Shown here: one piece after another, positions 43,725 to 52,398 of the stretch
Layout of the letters: every line of letters starts with the position of its first letter
Position numbering within the stretch: the first letter of the stretch is position 1
Notes under the pieces: generated by a model
What the model saw: the letters and a program-made list of their open reading frames with translations, nothing else
Database searches by the model: none
What the model was told of the DNA's origin: nothing
DNA from: DASYDU01 sp050248495
GTDB lineage: Bacteria; Planctomycetota; Planctomycetia; Pirellulales; Lacipirellulaceae
Direction: 5' to 3'
NCBI GenBank assembly: GCA_050248495.1
Contig: JBFWSG010000025.1
Span: forward strand, 1-64,000
Length of the DNA: 64,000 nt
Made by a program: the position numbers and the translations under genes

Positions 43725-46304
43725 TTGAGGATAGAAAGGGCCCGGCCGTTGCTGGTGGATCCTGCGCAACTTGACGAAATCTTTACCGCCGCACTTGCCG
43801 AGGACGACGTCGCCGCGCGCGATGTCTACGTCGAGCGCGCCTGCCACGGGAATGCGGCGCTGCGCGAGCGCGTGGCAGCGCTGCTTGCCGCGCATGATGC
43901 GGCCGAAGATTTTCTTCCGCTCCCAGACGACGGTCAGCCCACCGAAGTCCAAATACTGAGCGAGCGCCCCGGCTCGACCATCGGTCGTTATAAGCTGCTC
44001 GAGCAGATTGGCGAGGGCGGCTTCGGCGTCGTCTTCATGGCCGAGCAGGAGCGGCCAGTCCGCCGTCGCGTTGCGCTCAAAGTCATCAAGCTCGGCATGG
44101 ACACGAAGCAAGTAGTGGCCCGCTTCGAAGCCGAGCGGCAGGCGCTGGCGATGATGGACCATCCAAACATCGCCAAGGTCTTTGATGCGGGCACGACGGA
44201 AACCGGCCGGCCCTATTTCGTGATGGAGCTCGTTCGCGGCGAACCGATCACGACGTATTGCGATGAGGCACGGCTCGCCACCGACGAGCGGCTGCGGCTG
44301 TTCCAAACCGTTTGCGCCGCCATCCAGCACGCCCATCAGAAAGGCATCATCCATCGGGACCTGAAGCCGTCGAACGTGCTGGTGACCATGCACGACGACA
44401 AGGCCGTGCCCAAGGTGATCGATTTCGGCATCGCCAAAGCCACACAAGCCCGCCTCACCGAGCGCACGCTGTTCACGGAGTTTCGGCAGCTGATCGGCAC
44501 GCCGAGCTACATGAGTCCCGAGCAAGCGCAGATGAGCGGTCTCGACGTCGACACCCGCAGCGACGTCTATAGTCTTGGCGTTCTACTTTACGAATTGTTG
44601 ACAGGCACGACACCGATTGACGCCAGGCAAATCGGCGTGTCGTCGTACGACGAAGTCCGACGCCTCATCTGCGACGTCGATCCGCCCTCGCCCAGCGCGC
44701 GCCTTTCGACTCTGTCGGCCGAACGGCTCACGACATTGGCGCATCAGCGACATTGCGAGCCGGCAGAACTAGCCATCAACCTCCGCAGCGACCTCGACTG
44801 GATCGTGATGCGATGCCTGGAGAAGGACCGTACGCGCCGGTATGAATCGGCAAGCGCGATAGCGCAAGATTTACAGCGTTTTTTAGACGGCAATCCGGTC
44901 GAGGCGTGCCCTCCAACGCGACGCTACCGCCTTGGTAAGTTTTTGCGACGCAACAAGGTGGGAGTGATCGTGGCGGGGAGTCTCGCGGCATTGACGACGG
45001 CAGCGATTGCCATCCTCGTAATCAGCAACTTGCGAATTCGCCAGGCGTCGGCCGCAAAGGATGCCGCGCTCGCAACCGCTTATCAAGCCGTTGACCAGAT
45101 GTTGACTCGTACGGCCGACGTGCGGCTGAGCGGGGTCCCTTTGGCTCAGCCATTACAAACCGCGCTGCTTGAAGATGCCCTGAAGTTTTACGATGGATTT
45201 CTTGCACAGGCCGAATCCAATGTTGTGCTGGACACAAAAGTGAGCGATGTGCTGGGAAGAATCTGCCTCATTCAACGACAGCTCGGCCGCTTCCAAGAGG
45301 CTCGAAAAACACACGAACGAACCATTCGATTGTGGGAGGATTTGTCAAAAACCGCACCGACGAAATTTGAATACAAACAAAGAGTGGCAATGGCCGAACA
45401 GAACCTGGCATATCTTTTGAGCATTACTCCGCCGAAGCCGGACGAAAAGGCAGTCGATGCTCATATGCGCAAATCTCTGGATATTTTTACGGCGCTCGAG
45501 CGCGATTTTCCCGAGCGCCGACAGCCGATGCTCGTACCCCTCCGTTATTTCGCGCACCTCGCGATAAAACGGGGGGATGATTGCGAGGCCGAACGTCTCT
45601 GGCGCGATGCTATCCAACGGGGAGAGGAGTATTTGCGTGCTAAACCACCGGAGGATGCTTCCTATCCACCAGCATTTGTCCGGCTGGAGCTATGTTGGGC
45701 GTACGCTGAGATATGTCATGTCCTTTACCTTGAGGAGAAAAGGATATCTGAAATCGAGGCAGAGCAGTTCCTGCTGAATGGGATTCGTGAGGCGACAATT
45801 CTCGTGAATAATGAAGGTGGTTTGGAGAATTATCGAGAGGTGGAAGCTCACTTGCAAACACAATTGGGTAGCTTTTACTCACAGTCGAACCGACATGCAG
45901 AAGCAATTCCGTACCTCGCGGCGGGTTCGATGGATGTGGAACAGCTATGTGCCTCGAATCCGGCAAATCCGTCGCATTGGATTGGAGTACGTAGTGCGCA
46001 TCAAGAACTTGCGAGCGGACTCATGAAGGCCGGCCGAAATGACCAAGCACGCAAGTCTGTATCGAAGATGTTCGATTGGCTGGCAAGGGCAGAACGGAAT
46101 GTTCCCGACGAGCCGGAATCGCTAAGTCAACTGCTCCAGACGCAGCTGCAACTCATCAATCTATTGCGGACGGCGGGCGCGACCGAGGAAGCCGAGGAGT
46201 TGTCGCGCTCCGCCAACATGTTGCAAGAGAAATTGACGAAGCCCAAACCGGCGAAATCCGTTGCGACACCGGCGGACACTGACATGACTCCGCAACTTCC
46301 CTAG
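43725..46304 (+). CDS. transmembrane Ser/Thr protein kinase (Hanks type) with helical sensor tail
   Basis: About 859 residues. Kinase domain at 87-390: glycine loop IGEGGFGVVF, catalytic lysine K119 (VALKV), HRDLKPSN at 210-217, DFG at 233-235, GTPSYMSPEQ activation segment. One membrane helix at about 412-435 (VIVAGSLAALTTAAIAILVI) divides it from an outside, TPR-like helical half. The start is uncertain: TTG at 43725, or TTG 43749 with AGAAAGGG before it. The tail-coding DNA (about 45.2-46.0 kb) is poorer in GC than the kinase part. It follows the sigma factor directly and precedes the exported-protein genes. Confidence 0.93.
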   Translation: MRIERARPLLVDPAQLDEIFTAALAEDDVAARDVYVERACHGNAALRERVAALLAAHDAAEDFLPLPDDGQPTEVQILSERPGSTIGRYKLLEQIGEGGFGVVFMAEQERPVRRRVALKVIKLGMDTKQVVARFEAERQALAMMDHPNIAKVFDAGTTETGRPYFVMELVRGEPITTYCDEARLATDERLRLFQTVCAAIQHAHQKGIIHRDLKPSNVLVTMHDDKAVPKVIDFGIAKATQARLTERTLFTEFRQLIGTPSYMSPEQAQMSGLDVDTRSDVYSLGVLLYELLTGTTPIDARQIGVSSYDEVRRLICDVDPPSPSARLSTLSAERLTTLAHQRHCEPAELAINLRSDLDWIVMRCLEKDRTRRYESASAIAQDLQRFLDGNPVEACPPTRRYRLGKFLRRNKVGVIVAGSLAALTTAAIAILVISNLRIRQASAAKDAALATAYQAVDQMLTRTADVRLSGVPLAQPLQTALLEDALKFYDGFLAQAESNVVLDTKVSDVLGRICLIQRQLGRFQEARKTHERTIRLWEDLSKTAPTKFEYKQRVAMAEQNLAYLLSITPPKPDEKAVDAHMRKSLDIFTALERDFPERRQPMLVPLRYFAHLAIKRGDDCEAERLWRDAIQRGEEYLRAKPPEDASYPPAFVRLELCWAYAEICHVLYLEEKRISEIEAEQFLLNGIREATILVNNEGGLENYREVEAHLQTQLGSFYSQSNRHAEAIPYLAAGSMDVEQLCASNPANPSHWIGVRSAHQELASGLMKAGRNDQARKSVSKMFDWLARAERNVPDEPESLSQLLQTQLQLINLLRTAGATEEAEELSRSANMLQEKLTKPKPAKSVATPADTDMTPQLP

Positions 46305-46434
46305 CTGCAACTGCATGCGGCCCATCTCTTTCCGCGAATTCAGCGATTTGTGTGGAACAGAACCGCCTCCTCCTGCGCTTGTGCTGGTAGGCCGGCCTCC
46401 GGCCCCAGCACCTTGCAATATCGAGGGGTCTTCC

Positions 46435-47445
46435 ATGCCGCCGATTCCAAACAAAATGTGGGCCGCGTCCTTGGTTTCACTGGCCATGCTCTCGCCCTTG
46501 GACCTAGCGTCGACGACTGCGGCGGCGCCAACTCCTGGCAGAATTACAGGTTGGGGGGATTCTGTTTGCTGCTGGCCGGAGATACCTGCCGGCGATGACT
46601 TCGTGGCCATCGATGCGGGATTCGTGCACAATTTGGCGCTCAGATCAGACGGCTCGATCGTCACGTGGGGCGACAACACTTGGGGTCAGACGAACGCCCC
46701 CACAGGAACGGGTTTCAAGGCGATTGCCGCCGAGCAAGCTTACAATGTAGCGATCAAGTCGGATGGATCGCTTGTTGGATGGGGTCTCTTCGGTTCCTTT
46801 AACGCGACCCTCCCCTCTGGAAATAATTTTGTTGACGTCGATTTGGGATTCTACCACGGCTTGGCTCTTCGATCGGACGGCTCCTTGGCCGCCTGGGGCG
46901 AGAATGGTCACGGCCAAGCTACCGTGCCTGCTGGACATGACTTCGCCGCCATAGCTGCCGGCTATTTCTTTAACTTAGCGTTGAAGACCGACGGTTCGAT
47001 CGTCGGCTGGGGATACAACGGATTTGGCCAGATCAACGTGCCGGCCGGCAACGATTTCGTCGCCATCTCGGCAGGCGAAAACACGGCGTTGGCATTGCGG
47101 ACCGATGGTTCGCTGGTGTCCTGGGGTTTCAAAGGATTCGACGAGAATAGCAACATCATCACCGGACTTTTGGACGTTCCCGCGGGCAACGACTTCACCG
47201 CCATCGACGTCGGACGCAATTGGAGCGTCGCGCTCCGTGCCGACGGTTCCCTAATTAGTTGGGGAGATAATCCCTTCGAAGCGCCGTCGGGACATGGCTT
47301 TGTCGCCATCGCCACCGGCTCGGACGGAATCGGTCTGGCGATTCGAGCCGTCCCCGAGCCCGGCAGCATTCAACTGCTGTTCCTGGGTGCCATCGCAACT
47401 ATTGGTTCGGTTCGTTTCCAACGCACATTCGTAAATCGCACCTAG
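46435..47445 (+). CDS. RCC1-repeat exported protein with PEP-CTERM anchor
   Basis: 336 residues. GAGGGG precedes the ATG at 46435; a signal peptide follows (WAASLVSLAMLSPLDLAS). The body has about seven RCC1-like repeats of roughly 42 residues, each with a unit such as LALRSDGSIVTWGDN and PAGNDFVAI, expected to form a beta-propeller. The C-terminus VPEPGSIQLLFLGAIATIG plus basic residues is a PEP-CTERM sorting signal for exosortase processing. It lies 130 bases after the kinase and could be its target operon. Confidence 0.85.
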   Translation: MPPIPNKMWAASLVSLAMLSPLDLASTTAAAPTPGRITGWGDSVCCWPEIPAGDDFVAIDAGFVHNLALRSDGSIVTWGDNTWGQTNAPTGTGFKAIAAEQAYNVAIKSDGSLVGWGLFGSFNATLPSGNNFVDVDLGFYHGLALRSDGSLAAWGENGHGQATVPAGHDFAAIAAGYFFNLALKTDGSIVGWGYNGFGQINVPAGNDFVAISAGENTALALRTDGSLVSWGFKGFDENSNIITGLLDVPAGNDFTAIDVGRNWSVALRADGSLISWGDNPFEAPSGHGFVAIATGSDGIGLAIRAVPEPGSIQLLFLGAIATIGSVRFQRTFVNRT

Positions 47446-47496
47446 CGTTCCATTGTGCGCTACGACTGCTATGGATTCTCACGAAAGGTCGCGATC

Positions 47497-48489
47497 ATGT
47501 CCAATGTTCGATACCGCATACACAGTTTTGCGCTATTCATCTTTGCCGCTGCTGTCACCTTAGTTGCGACGCGGGCAAACGCCTCGATCTTGTTCGGAAC
47601 GGACTTCGCCGGAAGCTACGTCAGCAGCAACTTGGGATCGCCGTCGGGCCTCCCCGTCCCGGCCGGAGGTTTGACACTCTTGGCCGGCGACCCGAACACG
47701 CTGCTGATTGGCGGAAAAGCCAACACCATCGACGGCGCCATCTACTCCGTCGCGCTCACGCGCGATGCTGGCGGCCACATCACTGGCTTTGGTGGCCCCG
47801 CGACCTATTACGCCAGCGCGCCGTTCATCGACGGCGGCCTGGCCTACGGGCCCGGCGGCGTACTGTTCTACACGCGCTACAACACCCACCAACTCGGCCA
47901 GATTGAGCCCGGCAGCAACGTCACCGACCGCGTGGACAACATCCTGGGCTTCGGTGCGCCGGGAAATTCGGTCGGATCGCTCGCCTTCGTCCCCGCTGGA
48001 TTTGGCGCGAATGCCGGCGCGCTCAAAGCCGTTACTTATCAACAGGGGAACTTCGGCACGATTCCGCTCGCGCCGGATGGAAACGGGACCTTTGCGCCCG
48101 GCAGCGGAACGCTCGACACAATTCTCAGCGGCGGACCGGAAGGGATCGCTTACCTCGCGGCCGGCAGCCCGGGATTTCTCAACAACAGTTTACTCGTCGC
48201 GGAGTACAACAACGGCGCGATCGCGGCCTACGACATCGACGCCGCGGCGAATCCGATTCCAAGTAGCCGCCGCGAATTCTTGACGGGACTAACCGGCGCT
48301 GAGGGCGCGTTCATCGACCCGCTCACAGGTGATTTTTTATTCTCCACATTCTTTGCGGGCAGCGAGGTCTTCGTCGTCCGCGGATTCGAACCACCGGCCG
48401 CCGTACCGGAAGCCGCAGGCATCCTGGTTTGGCTGGGCCTCATCGGATCCGCGCTGTGGGGCCGCCGGCGCAATGCCCAGAAACTGTAG
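47497..48489 (+). CDS. exported PEP-CTERM-like protein
   Basis: 330 residues. GAAAGG lies before the ATG at 47497, signal peptide ALFIFAAAVTLVATRANAS. The body is beta-rich and propeller-like (GGLAYGPGGVLFYTRYN, GGPEGIAYLAAGSPGF, NNSLLVAEYNNGAIAAYD), similar in style to lactonase/SMP-30-like surface proteins, but no catalytic residues can be named. The end VPEAAGILVWLGLIGSALWG followed by RRRNAQ resembles PEP-CTERM, with PEA replacing PEP. It is 51 bases after the RCC1-type gene and probably co-transcribed. Confidence 0.8.
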   Translation: MSNVRYRIHSFALFIFAAAVTLVATRANASILFGTDFAGSYVSSNLGSPSGLPVPAGGLTLLAGDPNTLLIGGKANTIDGAIYSVALTRDAGGHITGFGGPATYYASAPFIDGGLAYGPGGVLFYTRYNTHQLGQIEPGSNVTDRVDNILGFGAPGNSVGSLAFVPAGFGANAGALKAVTYQQGNFGTIPLAPDGNGTFAPGSGTLDTILSGGPEGIAYLAAGSPGFLNNSLLVAEYNNGAIAAYDIDAAANPIPSSRREFLTGLTGAEGAFIDPLTGDFLFSTFFAGSEVFVVRGFEPPAAVPEAAGILVWLGLIGSALWGRRRNAQKL

Positions 48490-48636
48490 TTCGCTCGACC
48501 TGTGAAGAATATTGCCGGAACAATTCTGGCACATTTTTTCGACCTGGCGAGAAAGATTCCCGCCTCCCGCGCATGTATATCTTAAGAGCCCACGCGGATC
48601 GACATCGAATTGCTGGCATCAACCAGGTGGATCGAC

Positions 48637-50079
48637 ATGCCGAGTGCCCCCCAGTCGCTGTTGACGAGTCCCTTCGCCCTGCTGGGGCTGCTGCTTGGCC
48701 TCGGCGGCCTCGGTGGGCCCCTCTTGGTCTGCCAGCAGATTCGGCCGGCTCCCGTCGGCCCCACTGGGCTGCCGAGTGCTGCATCGCACCATTTACAAAG
48801 ACTGACGCTGGAAACCAGTCGCCCCAATGAGGGCTTCGGCGCTAGCGTGGCACTCTACGGCAAGACCGCCCTGGTGGGCTGCCCGCAGCGGCGCATCGAC
48901 AACCAGGTCGTGGGTAGCGCCCAATTGTTCACTCAAGATCCGTCGGGCCGCTGGCGCCCAGCCTACACCATCGAGGAGTCCGATCTCCACGATGGTACCC
49001 AGTTCGGTGCGTCGGTGGCGCTCGGCGAGCATCGAGCTGTCGTTAGCGTCTGCGCTCGCGACGTGCACACGGCCGACATGCCGGCCGCTTACGTGTATGA
49101 GGAAGTTGCGCCGCACAATTGGCAGCGGACCGCCTCGCTGTCGGTCGAACATCAGTCGGCTTCGTCTCTCTACAGCTCAGCCGCTGCGCTCGACGCCGAC
49201 ACGGCGATCATTGCCCACGTGGGCCGCGATCTTCGCACCGAACGATTGTTCGGAATGGCGGACGTGTTTCGCGCAAGTGACGCCGGAGAATGGCGGCGAA
49301 TTGCTCGGCTTGCGATCCCCGATGAAAGGGCGATCCGCGATGAACAGGCTCTCCCCGAAGCAACGGCTCTCCCTGATGAAAATGCCGCCGGTCTCGCTCA
49401 CTTCGGCCGCTCCGTCGCGCTCAGCGGCCGGTGTGCAATCATTGGCGCGCCGCTGCAAGTCACGTCGGAGAACCTCGCTGGCGCAGCATACATCTTCGAG
49501 GAGAGTCCGCGCGGCGAATGGAGGCAAACCGCGCGGCTCGTTGCCGACGATGCCCGTGGCGCCGATTCCTTTGGCATCAGTGTTGCGATCAAGGGTCGCA
49601 CGGCGCTCGTCGGTGCTGTCGGCGCCGACAAAAAGCAAAACTCGGGTGCGGCCTACCTGTTTCGCAAGACCGACGCCGGCCAGTGGAAACAGGTCGCCAA
49701 ATTGACTCCGGACGACGCCGCCGACTGGGACAACTTCGGCAGCTCGGTATCTCTCGACAGCGATTTCGCCGCCATCGGCGCGCCCGGCTGTAACGACGGC
49801 GCCGGCGCCGTGTATGTTTTTCGGTTCGACGGAATGCGGGCGACGCAAATCAAAAAGCTCACGCCGCCCGATGCCGCACCGCGCTCCGACTTCGGCCGCG
49901 CAGTCGCGCTCGCCGGCAACTCGGTCCTCAGCGGCGCCCCGGCCGCCGACCACGACAACAATCCCAACACCGGCGCAGCCTACGCAACGCTCTTCAAGAA
50001 AGGGGGCGCAGCCATTTTCGCCACGACAGGGAAATCAAAACGACGCCGCCTACAGACGACCACACAGCCACAAATCTAA
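48637..50079 (+). CDS. FG-GAP-like repeat protein, C-terminus built from a repeat element
   Basis: 480 residues. A hydrophobic N-terminus (FALLGLLLGLGGLGGPLLVC) acts as signal or anchor. At least six FG-GAP-type units follow, for example FGASVALYGKTALVGCP, FGRSVALSGRCAIIGAP, FGISVAIKGRTALVGAV and FGSSVSLDSDFAAIGAP, usually with NxGAAY nearby; such repeats form integrin-like propellers. The last 28 codons (from about 49996) lie inside a dispersed repeat and end in a basic tail unlike the rest, so the original end was probably replaced. No PEP-CTERM is seen. Same strand as the two PEP-CTERM genes. Confidence 0.85.
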   Translation: MPSAPQSLLTSPFALLGLLLGLGGLGGPLLVCQQIRPAPVGPTGLPSAASHHLQRLTLETSRPNEGFGASVALYGKTALVGCPQRRIDNQVVGSAQLFTQDPSGRWRPAYTIEESDLHDGTQFGASVALGEHRAVVSVCARDVHTADMPAAYVYEEVAPHNWQRTASLSVEHQSASSLYSSAAALDADTAIIAHVGRDLRTERLFGMADVFRASDAGEWRRIARLAIPDERAIRDEQALPEATALPDENAAGLAHFGRSVALSGRCAIIGAPLQVTSENLAGAAYIFEESPRGEWRQTARLVADDARGADSFGISVAIKGRTALVGAVGADKKQNSGAAYLFRKTDAGQWKQVAKLTPDDAADWDNFGSSVSLDSDFAAIGAPGCNDGAGAVYVFRFDGMRATQIKKLTPPDAAPRSDFGRAVALAGNSVLSGAPAADHDNNPNTGAAYATLFKKGGAAIFATTGKSKRRRLQTTTQPQI

Positions 50080-50110
50080 GGAGAGTAAGAAGAGCTGCGT
50101 CCCCTTTTCT
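49996..50110. repeat. repeat family copy A, with inverted ends
   Basis: Ends AAGAAAGGGGGCGCAGC (49996-50012) and GCTGCGTCCCCTTTTCT (50094-50110) are inverted with 14 of 17 matching. The core at 50042-50104 (GACGCCG ... CCACAAAT ... GCGTCCCC) is shared with copies B and C. It overlaps the 3' end of the FG-GAP gene. Confidence 0.75.
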
Positions 50111-50228
50111 CCTCTCACTCCCCAAGCGTTGCCTCTCTGCGTCAGCCAACTTGCCTCTCCGCACGGAATTCAAGCACATTCCGTCCATTTGTGTCTTCGA
50201 TTGTTTGCTAACGAGGATTCAAATTCTG

Positions 50229-50630
50229 TTAATCTCCAGGAATCAAAACAAGCAAACTATATTTGGTTCGCGGAAATATCGGCATTCCAGAACTAACGAC
50301 GACAAAGTCTCGATTTTCTCGCAATCCTGAACTGTTCAAATCTCGGATATGCTGCCTGTAGCCAAAATCGTAAACTGCTGGCACCACGCGAGCCGCAAAA
50401 GCCTTGTTTTGCCTGACGCTGAAATCTATTGGCAAAAAGACGAACAATATTGAACTGACAGACACGGCGAACATTATCTGTCGGCATCTGTCGCGCGACC
50501 ATACCGCCGCAATTAGTCCACCGATGCAGCCCACACTGTAAACGAAAAGTGGGAGGTTTTTTCCCTCAAGAAAGCTAAGCACCGTCAATGCGACGGCGAC
50601 ACCGTGAATTAATGGCAAAAGCAATTTCAT
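50229..50630 (-). CDS. hypothetical membrane protein, AT-rich gene
   Basis: 133 residues with three hydrophobic helices in the first 80 (GVAVALTVLSFLEG, LFVYSVGCIGGLIAAVW, FAVSVSSILFVFLPIDF), then a soluble tail ending VSSGMPIFPRTKYSLLVLIP. The gene is far poorer in GC than its surroundings (some 60-base lines near one third GC), which suggests transfer from elsewhere. There is only a weak SD before the ATG at 50628-50630. No family is recognised. Confidence 0.55.
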   Translation of the reverse strand: MKLLLPLIHGVAVALTVLSFLEGKNLPLFVYSVGCIGGLIAAVWSRDRCRQIMFAVSVSSILFVFLPIDFSVRQNKAFAARVVPAVYDFGYRQHIRDLNSSGLRENRDFVVVSSGMPIFPRTKYSLLVLIPGD

Positions 50631-50916
50631 GGTTGCTTCTGCTGCTGCCTGGCGATTGTTACGGCAGGATTCAACACACCATATATCTTAAAAGATTCAG
50701 CCAAGTCAAGGAAGTATTGATTGCGCAAAGGTCTCTGAACACTACTGTTCCAAACGCAAGAAGGGGACGCCGCTCTTCTTTGCCCTCCGCCCGAGCTTCG
50801 GTCAAGCCGCAGCTTCGACTTGGCGTGCTTCCTCGAAGCGCCCAGCAGATTGATCGGGCGCCATCCCACGTTGCGGCCCGGACGAATCAGATCGCAGGCG
50901 ATAGAAGCGCGGGCCG

Positions 50917-51093
50917 CTAGAAGGACAAATGAGGCAGATATCTGACCCACGCGGTGACGGTCGCGGCGACCAGCGTCGTGACGACAAAGTAGAACTTCAA
51001 GCCAACTTGCCAGCCATTTTGCTGGGCAAAGACGCCGCACAACACGAGCGAATAGGCGCCGACCATGGCGATCGAACCCCAAACGTCGAGCAT
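50917..51093 (-). CDS. small membrane protein, 58 residues
   Basis: A short frame from ATG 51091-51093 to TAG 50917-50919. It encodes two hydrophobic helices: SIAMVGAYSLVLCGVFAQQN and FYFVVTTLVAATVTAWV. A strong AGGAGA lies seven bases before the ATG, inside a hairpin. GC content and codon use match the host. The clear ribosome site and two-helix design argue for a real gene; no function is known. Confidence 0.6.
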   Translation of the reverse strand: MLDVWGSIAMVGAYSLVLCGVFAQQNGWQVGLKFYFVVTTLVAATVTAWVRYLPHLSF

Positions 51094-51099
51094 GTAAAA

Positions 51100-51118
51100 T
51101 CTCCTGGCCCCTAGGAGA
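51100..51118 (-). promoter_or_regulatory. hairpin masking the ribosome-binding site of the 58-residue gene
   Basis: On the minus strand, TCTCCT (51118-51113) can pair with the SD AGGAGA (51105-51100) across a seven-base loop AGGGGCC. If formed, the SD would be hidden. Confidence 0.4.
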
Positions 51119-51139
51119 TTCTAGCTCATAGAGAGCATC

Positions 51140-51184
51140 GAAAAGGGGACATAGAAAATGCGGACGCAGCTCTTTTTTGCGTCC
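51140..51184. repeat. partial copy of the GGGGAC repeat motif with hairpin
   Basis: GAAAAGGGGACATAG is followed by GGACGCA (51162-51168), nine bases, TGCGTCC (51178-51184), a perfect stem. The GGGGAC and GACGCAGCTCTT parts match the end sequence of copies A to C. Confidence 0.55.
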
Positions 51185-51255
51185 TACGTTGTGAGCAGCT
51201 CGTACGAGGCCGGCTGCGGCGGACCGCGGCGGATGATTTTTTGACAATTCGAGTG

Positions 51256-51477
51256 GCCCGCCGGCTCAGCGAACCGGCGGGCGTGATTGCCACGATGAAC
51301 GAGACGCAAATCGCCGAATGAGTCCTTGGCGCCCACGGCTAATGAACGTGGGCGCCGTACCGACTCTGTTCCTCTAGAACCAGTTACAGAACCTGTTTGC
51401 CGCAGATGAATGCATCGAAATCGCCGAGACTTCTGCTTGCGCTGCATGCGTGAGCTGGGTTCTGTAACTGCTTCTAG
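51256..51477. repeat. cluster of three inverted repeats in a 474-base gap
   Basis: The gap 51094-51567 has no supported gene. It contains GCCCGCCGG / CCGGCGGGC (51256-51264, 51274-51282), GGCGCCCACG / CGTGGGCGCC (51328-51337, 51347-51356), and two 20-base arms, 51374-51393 and 51458-51477, that pair with one mismatch around a 64-base loop. Confidence 0.7.
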
Positions 51478-51567
51478 GGTCAGCACACCCCGGGAGTAAG
51501 GGGCAATCAAAATCCTACTCCCATCCACCGCCTGCGCCAGTGCGTCAAACATTCGCAACGACGGGGC

Positions 51568-52031
51568 TCACCGCCCCGCCCACACCGCGATCCCCAGCAC
51601 CACGGCAACCAGCGTCGTGGCGACCAGGAGCGTGCGAAGGGAGAAATTCATCCGCCACCACGGGATTGTCGCGCAGAGAGCCCCAGCTGACACAAGACTC
51701 CAGTACGGAATGAGGGTCGACACCTTGGGCCTAGGCAACCACCTCGGCGTGGTTCGTCGCCTTGAATTCGCCGATGAAACTGTCCACGGCAGCAGCTTTA
51801 TTTTGACACTACCTCCTTGCCAATTGCCATTGAAACTTCCCGTCGTGAATCCCGCTGGGACAAAGCAACTGCCACGCCTCCCGCGAAGGACGACAGGTGC
51901 GCCTCGGTCGACGCAGTTAAAGGCAAGTAGTCATAGTCGTACCAGGAATAGCTCCGCACCCAGAGCACGCAAAGCGCCACGGTCAGCAGACCGAAGAACA
52001 TGGACACGGCGATTCGCAGCTTAAGGGTCAT
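51568..52031 (-). pseudogene. frameshifted planctomycete FSLRTLL-type membrane protein gene
   Basis: The N-terminal part (ATG 52029-52031 to TAA 51798) gives MTLKLRIAVSMFFGLLTVAL and LWVRSYSWYDYDYLP, the usual opening of a widespread planctomycete family. The matching C-terminal part, IPYWSLVSAGALCATIPWW and FSLRTLLVATTLVAVVLGIA, is in another frame and ends at TGA 51568-51570. Intact relatives join these parts in one chain of similar or greater length with a membrane helix at each end. At least one frameshift, and probably a loss in the middle, separates them here. Whether the front piece is still translated is unknown. Confidence 0.65.
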
Positions 52032-52084
52032 GAGTTTGCCGAACAGTGGGTACAGTCGGAACAGCGTGTTGCTGGGAACTATTC

Positions 52085-52360
52085 TCACCGAGATTTGCCC
52101 GGCCGCGGCTGCTCGACTTCATAGCCGCAATCACAAGCAAAGAAAGCACCTGCCAGTTCCGGTGGATAGTCGCCGGTGCGGTAGCCGGGTCGCATTCTAG
52201 AACCGCATTCGGGGCACTTTGGGGGTAGTGCAACGCCGTCGGATTTCGGTTCACTTTCCAGCGCGTGGGCCTCGCAGACGTGGTACGTTTCCGGCCGCCC
52301 GCCTTGAATGTTCGTAATGTGGTAAACGGCCTCATTGTTGCAATAGCGACAGGAATCCAT
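52085..52360 (-). CDS. small zinc-ribbon protein
   Basis: 91 residues with two cysteine clusters: CRYCNNEAVYHITN ... CEAHAL near the N-terminus and CPECGSRMRPGY ... CDCGYE later. The first resembles the zinc fingers found in the N-terminal part of McsA/UvrB-motif proteins, the second a zinc ribbon. GGGAGG stands just before the ATG at 52358-52360, which is preferred to an in-frame GTG two codons up. It may bind nucleic acid or a protein partner; nothing nearby tells which. Confidence 0.7.
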   Translation of the reverse strand: MDSCRYCNNEAVYHITNIQGGRPETYHVCEAHALESEPKSDGVALPPKCPECGSRMRPGYRTGDYPPELAGAFFACDCGYEVEQPRPGKSR

Positions 52361-52398
52361 GTCCACCTCCCACCGGACAGTCTAGCAGACGGGAAGGG

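Noticed and set aside
51184..51558. Minus-strand frame of 124 codons
   Set aside because: It runs through three inverted repeats, has no SD and its composition follows the hairpins.
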